Notes: generated from the letters alone by a model not told the origin. A stretch of DNA of 5,513 nucleotides from Pseudomonadota bacterium (GCA_023460615.1 JAEWPL010000182.1:1-5513); one strand, 5' to 3'; shown: positions 1-5,387, numbered from the stretch's first letter. A program made the numbers and translations.

Positions 1-1742
1 CTGTCACCTACAACTTGACGTAAAGCAGCATCTAATAAGTGAGTTGCACTGTGATGCTTTGCAATCTCTGCTCTATTGTCAGCATCTACAGTAGCAGTAA
101 CTTTAGCACCCTTATCAAATTGACCGATATCTACACGACCAACATGGATAGTAGCCTTAGCTACATGCTTAGTATCCTCAACGATGAAACGAGCATATTC
201 ACCGATAGTGATAACACCTTTATCACCAACCTGACCGCCCATCTCGCCGTAGAATGGAGTCTTGTCTAAAACAATAACTGCATTCTCATCAGTTGCGATT
301 GAATCAACTTCTACACCATCTTTGAAGATATGAGTGATGGTGCCATCTGAAGTTAAAGCGTTGTAGCCTTCAAATACTGTGTTTTCAGTGATCTTTAATT
401 CTTTGTTGTAATCAATACCGAAGGTTGAAGCTTGCTTTGCACGAGCTTTTTGCTCTGCCATGCACTTATCAAACTCTTCCATATCAACAACATAACCACG
501 GTCACGCACAACATCTTGAGTTAAATCTGCAGGGAAACCGTAGGTATCGTATAACTTAAAGGCAACATCGCCCTTGAAAGTCTTTGAATCACCTAATTTT
601 ACTAATTCTTGCTCTAATAGAGCTAAACCTCTATCTAGAGTATTTAAGAACTGCTCTTCTTCTTTCTTTAAGGTTCTCTCAATTAAAGCTTGTTGCTCAA
701 CTAATTCTGGATAAGCCTTACCCATTAGTTCAGCAAGTTTTGCTACAAGCTTGTAGAAGAATACATCCTTAGCACCTAATAGACGACCATGACGTACAGC
801 ACGACGAATGATACGACGTAATACGTAGCCACGACCTTCATTTGAAGGTAATACACCGTCTGCAATTAAGAAAGAGCATGATCTGATGTGATCAGCAATT
901 ACACGTAAGGATTTTGACTGAAGATCAGTTACACCTAAGATTTCAGCAGCAGCTTTTTCTAGTGCTACAAACAAGTCGATATCATAGTTTGAATGTACGC
1001 CTTGTAATACAGCAGCAATACGCTCTAGACCTAAACCATTATCAATCATTGGCTTAGCTAGTTTCTCAAAGGTACCATCAATCTTACGGTTGTACTGCAT
1101 GAACACGATGTTCCAAATTTCGATAAATCTGTCACCGTCTTCATCAGGTGATCCTGGAGGGCCACCTTGAACATCTTCACCATGGTCGTAGAAGATTTCA
1201 GAGCATGGACCACATGGACCTGTATCACCCATCTGCCAGAAGTTATCTGACTCGTACAAACCACCTTTGTTGTCGCCAATGCGAACAATCTTCTCTGGTG
1301 GTAGACCGATTTGCTTATTCCAAATGTCATAAGCTTCATCGTCTTTATCATATACAGTTACCATTAAAGACTCTTTTGGTAACTTGTATACTTCTGTTAA
1401 TAAAGTCCAAGCAAACTTAATAGCTTCTTTCTTGAAATAATCACCGAAGCTGAAGTTACCTAGCATTTCAAAGAAAGTGTGGTGACGAGCTGTATAACCT
1501 ACGTTATCTAAGTCGTTTTGCTTACCACCTGCACGAACACACTTTTGAGCTGTAGTTGCTCTTACGTATTCACGCTTTTCTTTGCCTAAATAGATATCCT
1601 TGAACTGATTCATACCTGCATTGGTGAATAGCAAGGTAGGATCATTGTATGGAACTAGTGAACTTGAGCGAACAATCTTGTGTCCGTTTTTCTCAAAGAA
1701 TTTCAAATACGCATCGCGTATTTGATCTGTGGTCATGTACAT
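1..1742 (-). CDS. alaS: Alanyl-tRNA synthetase, N-terminal 580 residues (C-terminus beyond left edge)
   Basis: Cytoplasmic class II aminoacyl-tRNA synthetase that charges tRNA-Ala with alanine. The minus-strand frame is open from ATG at 1742 to the window edge. The N-terminus contains SSSLVPYNDPTLLFTNAGM (res 26-44), the motif 2 region RATTAQKCVRAGGKQNDL (61-78, R70 being the likely ATP-contacting Arg), TARHHTFFEMLGNFSFGDYF (84-103), MGDTGPCGPCSEIFYDHG (171-188) and motif 3 with DNGLGLERIAAV (234-245, D234 being the likely alanine-amino-group ligand). Near the edge comes HSATHLL, giving the first two zinc-site histidines of the editing domain (H564, H568); the Cys/His second half and the C-Ala domain are outside. 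E. coli AlaRS has about 876 residues, so roughly 290 are missing here. AGGA at 1755-1752 lies 9 nt before ATG 1742, which favours it over the second ATG at 1736. Identity is very secure. Confidence 0.97.
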   Translation of the reverse strand, partial: MYMTTDQIRDAYLKFFEKNGHKIVRSSSLVPYNDPTLLFTNAGMNQFKDIYLGKEKREYVRATTAQKCVRAGGKQNDLDNVGYTARHHTFFEMLGNFSFGDYFKKEAIKFAWTLLTEVYKLPKESLMVTVYDKDDEAYDIWNKQIGLPPEKIVRIGDNKGGLYESDNFWQMGDTGPCGPCSEIFYDHGEDVQGGPPGSPDEDGDRFIEIWNIVFMQYNRKIDGTFEKLAKPMIDNGLGLERIAAVLQGVHSNYDIDLFVALEKAAAEILGVTDLQSKSLRVIADHIRSCSFLIADGVLPSNEGRGYVLRRIIRRAVRHGRLLGAKDVFFYKLVAKLAELMGKAYPELVEQQALIERTLKKEEEQFLNTLDRGLALLEQELVKLGDSKTFKGDVAFKLYDTYGFPADLTQDVVRDRGYVVDMEEFDKCMAEQKARAKQASTFGIDYNKELKITENTVFEGYNALTSDGTITHIFKDGVEVDSIATDENAVIVLDKTPFYGEMGGQVGDKGVITIGEYARFIVEDTKHVAKATIHVGRVDIGQFDKGAKVTATVDADNRAEIAKHHSATHLLDAALRQVVGD

Positions 1743-1751
1743 TTAATTGGA

Positions 1752-1755
1752 TCCT
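1752..1755 (-). promoter_or_regulatory. alaS ribosome-binding site
   Basis: AGGA on the minus strand, with a 9-nt spacer to ATG 1742. The alternative ATG at 1736 would have a 15-nt spacer, so this site sets the start and gives a protein beginning MYMTTDQIRD. Confidence 0.6.
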
Positions 1756-1782
1756 ATAATTTTATGTATTTGAAATATGCAA

Positions 1783-1813
1783 ATTATACAATCTTTTAGG
1801 CTAATTATTGCAA
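1783..1813 (-). promoter_or_regulatory. Candidate alaS promoter
   Basis: A perfect TATAAT lies at 1788-1783 on the minus strand, about 40 bp before the alaS start, giving a short leader of about 30-35 nt. The best -35 candidate is TTGCAA at 1813-1808 (4 of 6 matches to TTGACA), but the 19-nt spacer is long. The site lies inside the 106-bp gap behind the transporter gene, so alaS can be transcribed separately even if some readthrough comes from upstream. The -10 is convincing; the -35 is tentative. Confidence 0.5.
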
Positions 1814-1822
1814 ATCAGCCTA
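1797..1822. repeat. 26-bp inverted repeat overlapping the alaS promoter
   Basis: TAGGCT (1797-1802) and AGCCTA (1817-1822) form perfect 6-bp arms. In minus-strand RNA the pairing continues through one G-U and three A-U pairs to a 10-bp stem with a 6-nt loop. On the plus strand the wobble position is an A-C mismatch. No U-run follows on the minus strand, so it is a poor terminator for the transporter gene. It covers the putative -35 and part of the spacer of the alaS promoter, so an operator role is possible. Confidence 0.5.
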
Positions 1823-1848
1823 TAAGAATTTTTTGATTAAAATTTTAG

Positions 1849-3045
1849 CTAGTTGCTACTACTTTGTAACTGTTGCTGTTTATAAATTTCTACACACTTT
1901 AATTCATACTTCTTTTGGTAAAGATATGCGCAAACTACACCTAAAATGCCTAGTAGTGCACCAAAGACAGCCACCATCCCAAGATTTAAGTCAAAGGTAA
2001 ATGGTACACCGCCAATTAAAGCTCCCAACATATTTCCAAAATTGAAAGCAACTTGGATCATGGCAGAGCCAATTAAAGGTCCGCCTATTGCTGTATGCAG
2101 AATTGATACTTGCTGTGGAGTACCTACCGCAAATAAACATAAACCTACAAGACAAGCTAAAACTACACCTACTGGAGTGATAAAACCAATTGCTGCCATT
2201 AAGATCATGGTAATAACGCCCATGATGTGAAAGTACATAAAGACTTTACCTGAGCGCAACTTATCGGCTAAATGTCCTGAGATCAAATTACCAAAGACCA
2301 TAGATAGACCAATACCAACCATCACCGCTGAAACATAAGCAAGTGGTAGTGAGCCAAACTGTGTAAGCAATGGACTTACATATGATAGAACACAGAACAT
2401 ACCTCCGTTACCAAAGAAGGTTGCTAGTAGCACTAGCCATGGAGCTACAGTTTTTAGAAACTTAAATTGTGTTTTAAAAGTAGTAGGTGGAATTTTACCT
2501 GTATCAGGAAGCCATTTGATGACACTAAATAATACGATTAAGCCCCAGAAGAAAAGTAAGTAGAACACTACTCTCCAAGATACAGAGTGAGCTAAAGCTG
2601 TTCCTAAAGGTACACCAAACACATTAGCTACCGTCATACCTGCAACCATAATAGCTACAGCACTATTGCCTTTACCATTAGTTGCAATTCTTTGAGCTAC
2701 GATGGCACCTACACCAAAGAAACATCCATGCGGAAGACCAGAGATAAATCTAGTTAATAATAGAACATTAAATGAGTTTGCAAAACTTGTAGCCACAATA
2801 CCTACAAGTTGCACTACTACTAAAGCTATTACGATATGCTTTAGTTTAAATTTATGCAAAAACGCTAATGCTAAAGCGCCAACCATCACGCCAAAAGCGT
2901 AAGCTGAAATTGCATGGCCTGCTGTGGCTACACTTACATCAAAATCTTTGGCAATGTAAGGCAACAATCCCATCATTACAAACTCTGCTACACCTAAAGA
3001 TAAGGTGCCAAAAGCAAGAGCAATCAGTCCTTTGATTCCATTCAT
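1849..3045 (-). CDS. AraJ-like major facilitator superfamily exporter (DHA1 type)
   Basis: A 398-residue inner-membrane protein with about 12 hydrophobic segments, the normal MFS length; it probably exports small molecules by proton antiport. Substrate unknown. Similarity to E. coli AraJ is visible along the chain: SLGVAEFVMMGLLPYIA (16-32), TAGHAISAYAFGVMVGA (41-57), SGLPHGCFFGVGAIV (102-116), VAGMTVANVFGVPLGTAL (134-151) with SWRVVFY, APWLVLLATFFGNGGMF (201-217) and GNLISGHLADKL (252-263). The central cytoplasmic loop (about 180-200) is short and Lys-rich, and the C-terminal tail is polar with a QQQ/SSS run. AGAAGA at 3057-3052 precedes ATG 3045 with a 6-nt spacer; the stop is TAG at 1849-1851. 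It ends 106 bp before alaS on the same strand. AraJ of E. coli is arabinose-induced, but no ara genes or sites are seen here, so that role should not be transferred. Family is secure, orthology to AraJ likely, function unknown. Confidence 0.9.
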   Translation of the reverse strand: MNGIKGLIALAFGTLSLGVAEFVMMGLLPYIAKDFDVSVATAGHAISAYAFGVMVGALALAFLHKFKLKHIVIALVVVQLVGIVATSFANSFNVLLLTRFISGLPHGCFFGVGAIVAQRIATNGKGNSAVAIMVAGMTVANVFGVPLGTALAHSVSWRVVFYLLFFWGLIVLFSVIKWLPDTGKIPPTTFKTQFKFLKTVAPWLVLLATFFGNGGMFCVLSYVSPLLTQFGSLPLAYVSAVMVGIGLSMVFGNLISGHLADKLRSGKVFMYFHIMGVITMILMAAIGFITPVGVVLACLVGLCLFAVGTPQQVSILHTAIGGPLIGSAMIQVAFNFGNMLGALIGGVPFTFDLNLGMVAVFGALLGILGVVCAYLYQKKYELKCVEIYKQQQLQSSSN

Positions 3046-3051
3046 ATTTGA

Positions 3052-3057
3052 TCTTCT
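3052..3057 (-). promoter_or_regulatory. Ribosome-binding site of the AraJ-like transporter
   Basis: AGAAGA on the minus strand with a 6-nt spacer to ATG 3045. It is a weak but correctly placed Shine-Dalgarno sequence. Confidence 0.45.
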
Positions 3058-3081
3058 TATTTACTAATTCATAAAGGTTTT

Positions 3082-3136
3082 AGGTGATGAAATTTTAGCA
3101 AAATTTATAACCTACAAGGTGATGAAAATTTTTGCA
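3082..3136. repeat. Imperfect 19-20 bp direct repeat, 35-bp period, upstream of the transporter
   Basis: AGGTGATGAAATTTTAGCA at 3082-3100 and AGGTGATGAAAATTTTTGCA at 3117-3136 differ only by one inserted A and one substitution. They lie between the transporter start and its candidate -10 box. This would suit two binding sites for a regulator of the transporter, but no regulator is identified. Confidence 0.6.
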
Positions 3137-3161
3137 TTATAAAAGCCAATCATACTTGCAA
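3136..3161 (-). promoter_or_regulatory. Tentative promoter of the AraJ-like transporter
   Basis: The minus strand carries a perfect TATAAT at 3141-3136. No good -35 sits at 16-18 bp: TTGCAA at 3161-3156 is only 14 bp away, and GAGTTG at 17 bp is poor. A start here would give a leader of about 85 nt spanning both copies of the 35-bp-period direct repeat. Confidence 0.35.
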
Positions 3162-3182
3162 CTCTAAACTCAATTTAGTTGC
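3158..3182. repeat. Inverted repeat GCAA..CTAAA / TTTAG..TTGC
   Basis: CTAAA-N5-TTTAG forms the inner stem. GCAA (3158-3161) and TTGC (3179-3182) extend it to 9 bp with a 2-nt bulge on one side. It is the first of four successive inverted repeats in this intergenic region. Confidence 0.4.
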
Positions 3183-3203
3183 GTACACATCTATATTTGT
3201 ACG
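3182..3203. repeat. Inverted repeat CGTACA-N10-TGTACG
   Basis: Perfect 6-bp arms at 3182-3187 and 3198-3203 with a 10-bp spacer. The 16-bp centre-to-centre spacing would place both half-sites about one and a half turns apart. It could be a regulator site or chance in AT-rich DNA. Confidence 0.4.
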
Positions 3204-3220
3204 AAATTAAATCGGTTAAA

Positions 3221-3251
3221 TTTAAGTCAAATAATATTTCAATGACTTAAA
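3221..3251. repeat. Inverted repeat TTTAAGTCA-N13-TGACTTAAA
   Basis: Perfect 9-bp arms at 3221-3229 and 3243-3251. The right arm overlaps the next inverted repeat by two bases, making a contiguous pair of dyads upstream of the AlbA_2-type gene. Confidence 0.55.
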
Positions 3252-3281
3252 AATCAAACGTAAATTTTATTGTTTGATTTT
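3250..3281. promoter_or_regulatory. Putative operator: inverted repeat overlapping the -35 of the AlbA_2 gene
   Basis: AAAATCAAAC (3250-3259) and GTTTGATTTT (3272-3281) are perfect 10-bp arms separated by 12 bp. The right arm contains the TTGATT -35 hexamer of the downstream promoter, so a protein bound here would block RNA polymerase. The downstream gene encodes a C-terminal winged helix, which makes autoregulation a reasonable inference. Confidence 0.55.
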
Positions 3282-3302
3282 ACCCATATTAGTAACTATA
3301 AT
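3274..3302 (+). promoter_or_regulatory. Sigma70-type promoter of the AlbA_2/COG2865-like gene
   Basis: TTGATT at 3274-3279, a 17-bp spacer and a perfect TATAAT at 3297-3302. Transcription would start near 3309, leaving a leader of about 20 nt before ATG 3330. This excludes the in-frame TTG at 3270, which lies upstream of the -10 box. Confidence 0.7.
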
Positions 3303-3317
3303 CTAGGTAACACATGT

Positions 3318-3321
3318 AGGA
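3318..3321 (+). promoter_or_regulatory. Ribosome-binding site deciding the ATG 3330 start
   Basis: AGGA with an 8-nt spacer to ATG 3330-3332. The frame stays open 20 codons further upstream to a TTG at 3270, but those codons overlap the promoter and operator, so the 417-residue form is preferred. Confidence 0.65.
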
Positions 3322-3329
3322 TATTGATT

Positions 3330-4583
3330 ATGAAAGAAAGTCGAAATTTAGAATTTAAATCTCAAGTTTCAAATAGCTTTTTAAAAACAGTTAGTGCTTT
3401 TGCAAACTTTGGATCAGGCACAATCCTTTTTGGTATTGATGATAATGGAGATGTATGTGGACTAGATAATCCAGTTCAAGCATGTCTTGATATTGAAAAT
3501 CGTATTAACGATTCTATTCAGCCTAAACCTAATTTTAAGCTTTCAATTACACATAAAAATAAAGTAGTCACTCTTGAAGTGCTTGAAGGAGAGAACAAAC
3601 CTTATTTGTACAAAGGTAAAGCCTACAGACGTTCTGATACAGCTAGCATTGAAGTTGACAATTTTGAGTTAAAAAGGCTGGTTCTAGAAGGATCTAACCT
3701 ATTGTTTGAGGAAATTGAATCTTCAAAACAAGATCTAGAGTTTTCTTATCTAAATCAAAAAATGTTAGAGAAATTAGAGGTACCTGGCAGTGATGAAACT
3801 GTTTTAAGAACTTTAGGTTTTTATACTAAAAATAGAGTTTTTAATAACGCAGCCGCGCTTTTTGCCGATTGTAACCAATTTCCAGGAATTGATATCGCAA
3901 GATTTGGAGAGTCGATTAACATCATCAAAGACAGAGAAACTCACAGCAATATGTGTATTCTCAAGCAGTACGACAATACTGTTGAGCTATTCAAGAAATA
4001 CTACCAGTATGATGTCATTGAATCAATTGAACGTAAAACTGTTGATTTAATTCCTGAGGTTGCTTTCAGAGAAGCCGTTGCCAACGCTTTAGTCCATAGA
4101 ACTTGGGATATTAACTCTCATATTAAAATAGCTATGTTTGACGATAAAGTTGAAATTACCTATCCTTCGTCACTATCTTATAGCTCGACTGAAGGTTGCA
4201 ATACCATAGGAAAGATCAACTCAATATGTAATCCTACAGTGGCAAATGTGTTTTTTCGTTTAAAGCTAATTGAGAACTTTGGTTTTAGCACTAGAAGAAT
4301 TAACAATAGCTACAAAGACAGCTTGGTTAAGCCTGAGTTTACAGTTTTTGAGAACTCTATAAAAATAGTGCTACCAACTCTAACTCAAAAAACTTTAGCT
4401 ACTAAAAATGAGCAAGTTATTTTGGATCTTATGTGCCATCAGCAGCTACTATCATCTAGTCAAATTTCTAAGATGTCCAAATTTACCAAGGATAAAACAA
4501 TACGAAATCTTAATAGCTTAGTTGATAAAGGCTATATCAAGAAAACAGGTACAGGAAGAGGCACGAAGTACTATTGCAACTAG
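3330..4583 (+). CDS. Schlafen AlbA_2 domain, RecG-C-like ATPase and winged-helix protein (COG2865-type putative regulator)
   Basis: A 417-residue soluble protein. Residues 3-44 have the AlbA_2 signature: ESRNLEFK, then TVSAFANFGSGTILFGIDD and GDVCGL. In bacteria this domain is common in predicted DNA/RNA-binding regulators. Residues 241-325 look like the HATPase_c_4 module: PEVAFREAVANALVHRTW (242-259) is the N-box, followed by IKIAMFDDKVEITYPSSL (265-282) and NPTVANVFFRLKLIENFG (301-318). Two glycine-rich elements are eroded: the usual NPGGL reads YPSSL, and the usual GTG after the W/F position reads FGFST, so ATP binding is doubtful. Residues 355-417 resemble a winged helix (EQVILDLM, SSSQISKMSKFTKDKTIRNL, then LVDKGYIKKTGTGRGTKYY). 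It has its own promoter and terminator, so it appears monocistronic. Partners are unknown; a defence or stress role is possible for this superfamily but not shown here. Domain assignment is firm, function unknown. Confidence 0.88.
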   Translation: MKESRNLEFKSQVSNSFLKTVSAFANFGSGTILFGIDDNGDVCGLDNPVQACLDIENRINDSIQPKPNFKLSITHKNKVVTLEVLEGENKPYLYKGKAYRRSDTASIEVDNFELKRLVLEGSNLLFEEIESSKQDLEFSYLNQKMLEKLEVPGSDETVLRTLGFYTKNRVFNNAAALFADCNQFPGIDIARFGESINIIKDRETHSNMCILKQYDNTVELFKKYYQYDVIESIERKTVDLIPEVAFREAVANALVHRTWDINSHIKIAMFDDKVEITYPSSLSYSSTEGCNTIGKINSICNPTVANVFFRLKLIENFGFSTRRINNSYKDSLVKPEFTVFENSIKIVLPTLTQKTLATKNEQVILDLMCHQQLLSSSQISKMSKFTKDKTIRNLNSLVDKGYIKKTGTGRGTKYYCN

Positions 4584-4654
4584 AGATGAGAACTAGTTTT
4601 CAAGAAACTCTTGATATAAATATTACACAGGTTTTAGCAAATTTTTAGACTTCT

Positions 4655-4695
4655 CGTGTCCAATTTTTTCAAAATTTTGGACACGTTATTTTTTT
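4655..4695 (+). terminator. Rho-independent terminator of the AlbA_2 gene
   Basis: CGTGTCCAA (4655-4663) and TTGGACACG (4677-4685) form a perfect 9-bp stem with a 13-nt loop, followed at once by TTATTTTTTT (4686-4695). It lies about 70 bp after the TAG stop at 4581-4583. Confidence 0.8.
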
Positions 4696-4697
4696 AC

Positions 4698-4722
4698 GTC
4701 CAAAAATTTCGATTTTTTGGGC
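4698..4722. repeat. Second hairpin related to the terminator
   Basis: GTCCAAAAA (4698-4706) and TTTTTGGGC (4714-4722) pair over 9 bp with one G-U and a 7-nt loop. Aligned at a 40-bp offset, it shares GTCCAA, TTTC and TTTTGG-R-CAC with the preceding terminator hairpin, so the two look like diverged tandem copies. No U-run follows on either strand. Confidence 0.55.
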
Positions 4723-4779
4723 ACATTAATCCTCAAATCTGTTAACTAAATAATGTCCCCCTTTTTTTGTCTTTTTCTA

Positions 4780-4799
4780 TACCCCTATTTTAAGGGGTA
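4780..4799. repeat. Hairpin TACCCCT-N6-AGGGGTA
   Basis: Perfect 7-bp GC-rich stem in otherwise AT-rich DNA. A pyrimidine tract with five Cs and seven Ts lies just upstream (4757-4768). No T-run follows on the plus strand, so terminator function is unlikely. A related TACCCCC occurs near the right end of the window at 5491-5497. Confidence 0.5.
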
Positions 4800-4805
4800 A
4801 TCTAA

Positions 4806-4837
4806 TTCACTGTGCTTATTTATTCACTTTGTTCACT
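4806..4837. repeat. Three TTCACT copies, one inside a weak DnaA-like box
   Basis: TTCACT occurs at 4806-4811, 4823-4828 and 4832-4837, with another at 5400-5405. The middle copy is part of TTATTCACT (4820-4828), which matches the DnaA box TTATCCACA at 7 of 9 positions. Confidence 0.35.
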
Positions 4838-4922
4838 AGTGTTTAATAATTAAATTTTACCACTTAAATTGATTGTAATTACTTGAATTTCAACAATAAA
4901 ATCAGAACATTTTTTAACAAAA

Positions 4923-4941
4923 ATGAACAGTTATGAACAGT
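4923..4941. repeat. Tandem ATGAACAGT repeat, 10-bp period
   Basis: ATGAACAGT at 4923-4931 is repeated at 4933-4941, exactly one helical turn apart. A GAACA also lies just upstream. It may be a protein-binding site on the left flank of the origin-like region. Confidence 0.45.
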
Positions 4942-5009
4942 GTCGAGGTTGTCTTTTGTGGAGTGTTTTGGATGATTTTGGCAGGGGCAGAAATATTCCA
5001 AACTAGAAA

Positions 5010-5022
5010 AATCAATAAGTTA
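5010..5022 (+). promoter_or_regulatory. IHF-consensus site
   Basis: AATCAATAAGTTA matches WATCAANNNNTTR at every fixed position and lies in AT-rich DNA. It is about 125 bp left of the first iteron. IHF bending sites next to AT-rich DNA and iterons are known from pSC101-, pPS10- and R6K-type origins. Confidence 0.45.
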
Positions 5023-5036
5023 TTTTGAATAGCACG

Positions 5037-5062
5037 TAATGTCACGAAACACATTATTTTTT
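5037..5062 (+). other. Weak hairpin with T-run
   Basis: TAATGT (5037-5042) and ACATTA (5051-5056) pair over 6 bp with an 8-nt loop, followed by TTTTTTCT. It resembles a terminator but the stem is almost all A-T, and no rightward transcript is predicted upstream. Confidence 0.2.
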
Positions 5063-5084
5063 CTATTCTTAGCAAAGTGCAACT

Positions 5085-5140
5085 AAAAGAAATGATTACT
5101 CTAAATTACACAATTTTGTAAAAATAACGATTTTCGTTTT
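5085..5140. other. AT-rich stretch with palindromes, candidate DNA-unwinding element
   Basis: Highly AT-rich DNA immediately left of the iterons. It contains a 16-bp palindrome with one mismatch (5106-5121, TTACA/TGTAA ends around AATT) and AACGA-TTT-TCGTT (5126-5138). Iteron origins usually have their melting region beside the iterons. No E. coli-type 13-mers are seen, so the role is inferred from position and composition. Confidence 0.35.
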
Positions 5141-5144
5141 AATG

Positions 5145-5244
5145 TACCATGTCGGAATACTGATACACCATGTTGGAAAACCGTTATACCATGTTGGAAA
5201 ATCAATATACCAAGTTGGAAAATTTGATAGAAAAGGTTGGATAA
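5145..5244 (+). repeat. Iteron array, 4 good copies plus 1 degenerate, 21-bp period
   Basis: Core TACCATGTTGGAAAA. Copies: TACCATGTCGGAATA (5145), CACCATGTTGGAAAA (5166), TACCATGTTGGAAAA (5187) and TACCAAGTTGGAAAA (5208), each exactly 21 bp apart. A fifth, degenerate copy, GAAAAGGTTGGATAA (5230, 10 of 15 matches), is 22 bp on. The 6-bp linkers between cores are not conserved, so this is repeated binding-site sequence rather than simple duplication. Two-turn spacing places all sites on one DNA face. Direct repeats of this size and spacing beside a DnaA box are typical of Rep-bound iterons in theta plasmids. The initiator is not in the window. Confidence 0.8.
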
Positions 5245-5254
5245 GAAAATTATG

Positions 5255-5285
5255 TTTTCAACGACTTTTCAACAAGTTATCCACA
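5255..5285 (+). promoter_or_regulatory. DnaA-box cluster: three 9-mers at 11-bp spacing
   Basis: TTATCCACA at 5277-5285 is a perfect consensus DnaA box. Directly to its left, TTTTCAACA (5266-5274) and TTTTCAACG (5255-5263) match it at 7 and 6 of 9 positions, each offset by exactly 11 bp. It begins about 10 bp after the last iteron. The spacing would allow head-to-tail DnaA assembly from the strong box toward the iterons and AT-rich DNA. The perfect box is firm; the two weak ones rest on phasing. Confidence 0.7.
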
Positions 5286-5345
5286 CTATTTAAGTGCAAA
5301 CCATTTACATTTGCAGTGACAGCATGATTTTTTAATTCTCATTTT

Positions 5346-5387
5346 TTGGTAACTGGTAAGAAGTAAGTTAATTCTACCATTTTCCAA
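5346..5387. promoter_or_regulatory. Interrupted dyad related to the iterons, putative rep operator
   Basis: TTGGTAACTGGTA (5346-5358) and TACCATTTTCCAA (5375-5387) are inverted repeats matching at 11 of 13 positions around a 16-bp centre. The right arm starts with TACCAT like the iterons, and its TTTTCCAA is the reverse complement of the iteron TTGGAAAA. In plasmids such as pPS10 and pSC101 the initiator represses its own gene at an inverted repeat sharing part of the iteron. By that analogy this would control a rep gene to the right. Confidence 0.5.

Noticed and set aside
39..772. Plus-strand frames of 76 and 62 codons opposite alaS
   Set aside because: Antisense to conserved AlaRS sequence, with no recognisable product.
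1058..1420. Frames of 97 codons (minus) and 90 codons (plus) inside alaS
   Set aside because: Both are out of frame with a fully conserved alaS coding region.
1946..2902. Plus-strand frames opposite the transporter
   Set aside because: Composition mirrors antisense of membrane-segment codons; no motif or ribosome-binding site supports them.
3270..3329. TTG start giving a 437-residue AlbA_2 protein
   Set aside because: The TTG lies upstream of the -10 box and within the operator. ATG 3330 has AGGA at 8 nt, and the AlbA_2 signature begins right after it.
5037..5062. Terminator marking the end of an unseen small gene
   Set aside because: The stem is 6 bp and nearly all A-T, and no open frame or promoter leads into it.
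5145..5244. CRISPR array
   Set aside because: The repeats are about 15 bp with only 6-bp linkers, the copies vary, and no cas gene is visible; iterons fit far better.
5142..5327. 61-codon plus-strand frame with a heptapeptide-like repeat (YHVGKPL, YHVGKSI and similar)
   Set aside because: The repetition follows from the 21-bp iterons being a multiple of three. There is no Shine-Dalgarno sequence, the frame runs straight through a perfect DnaA box, and the rest of the peptide is nondescript.
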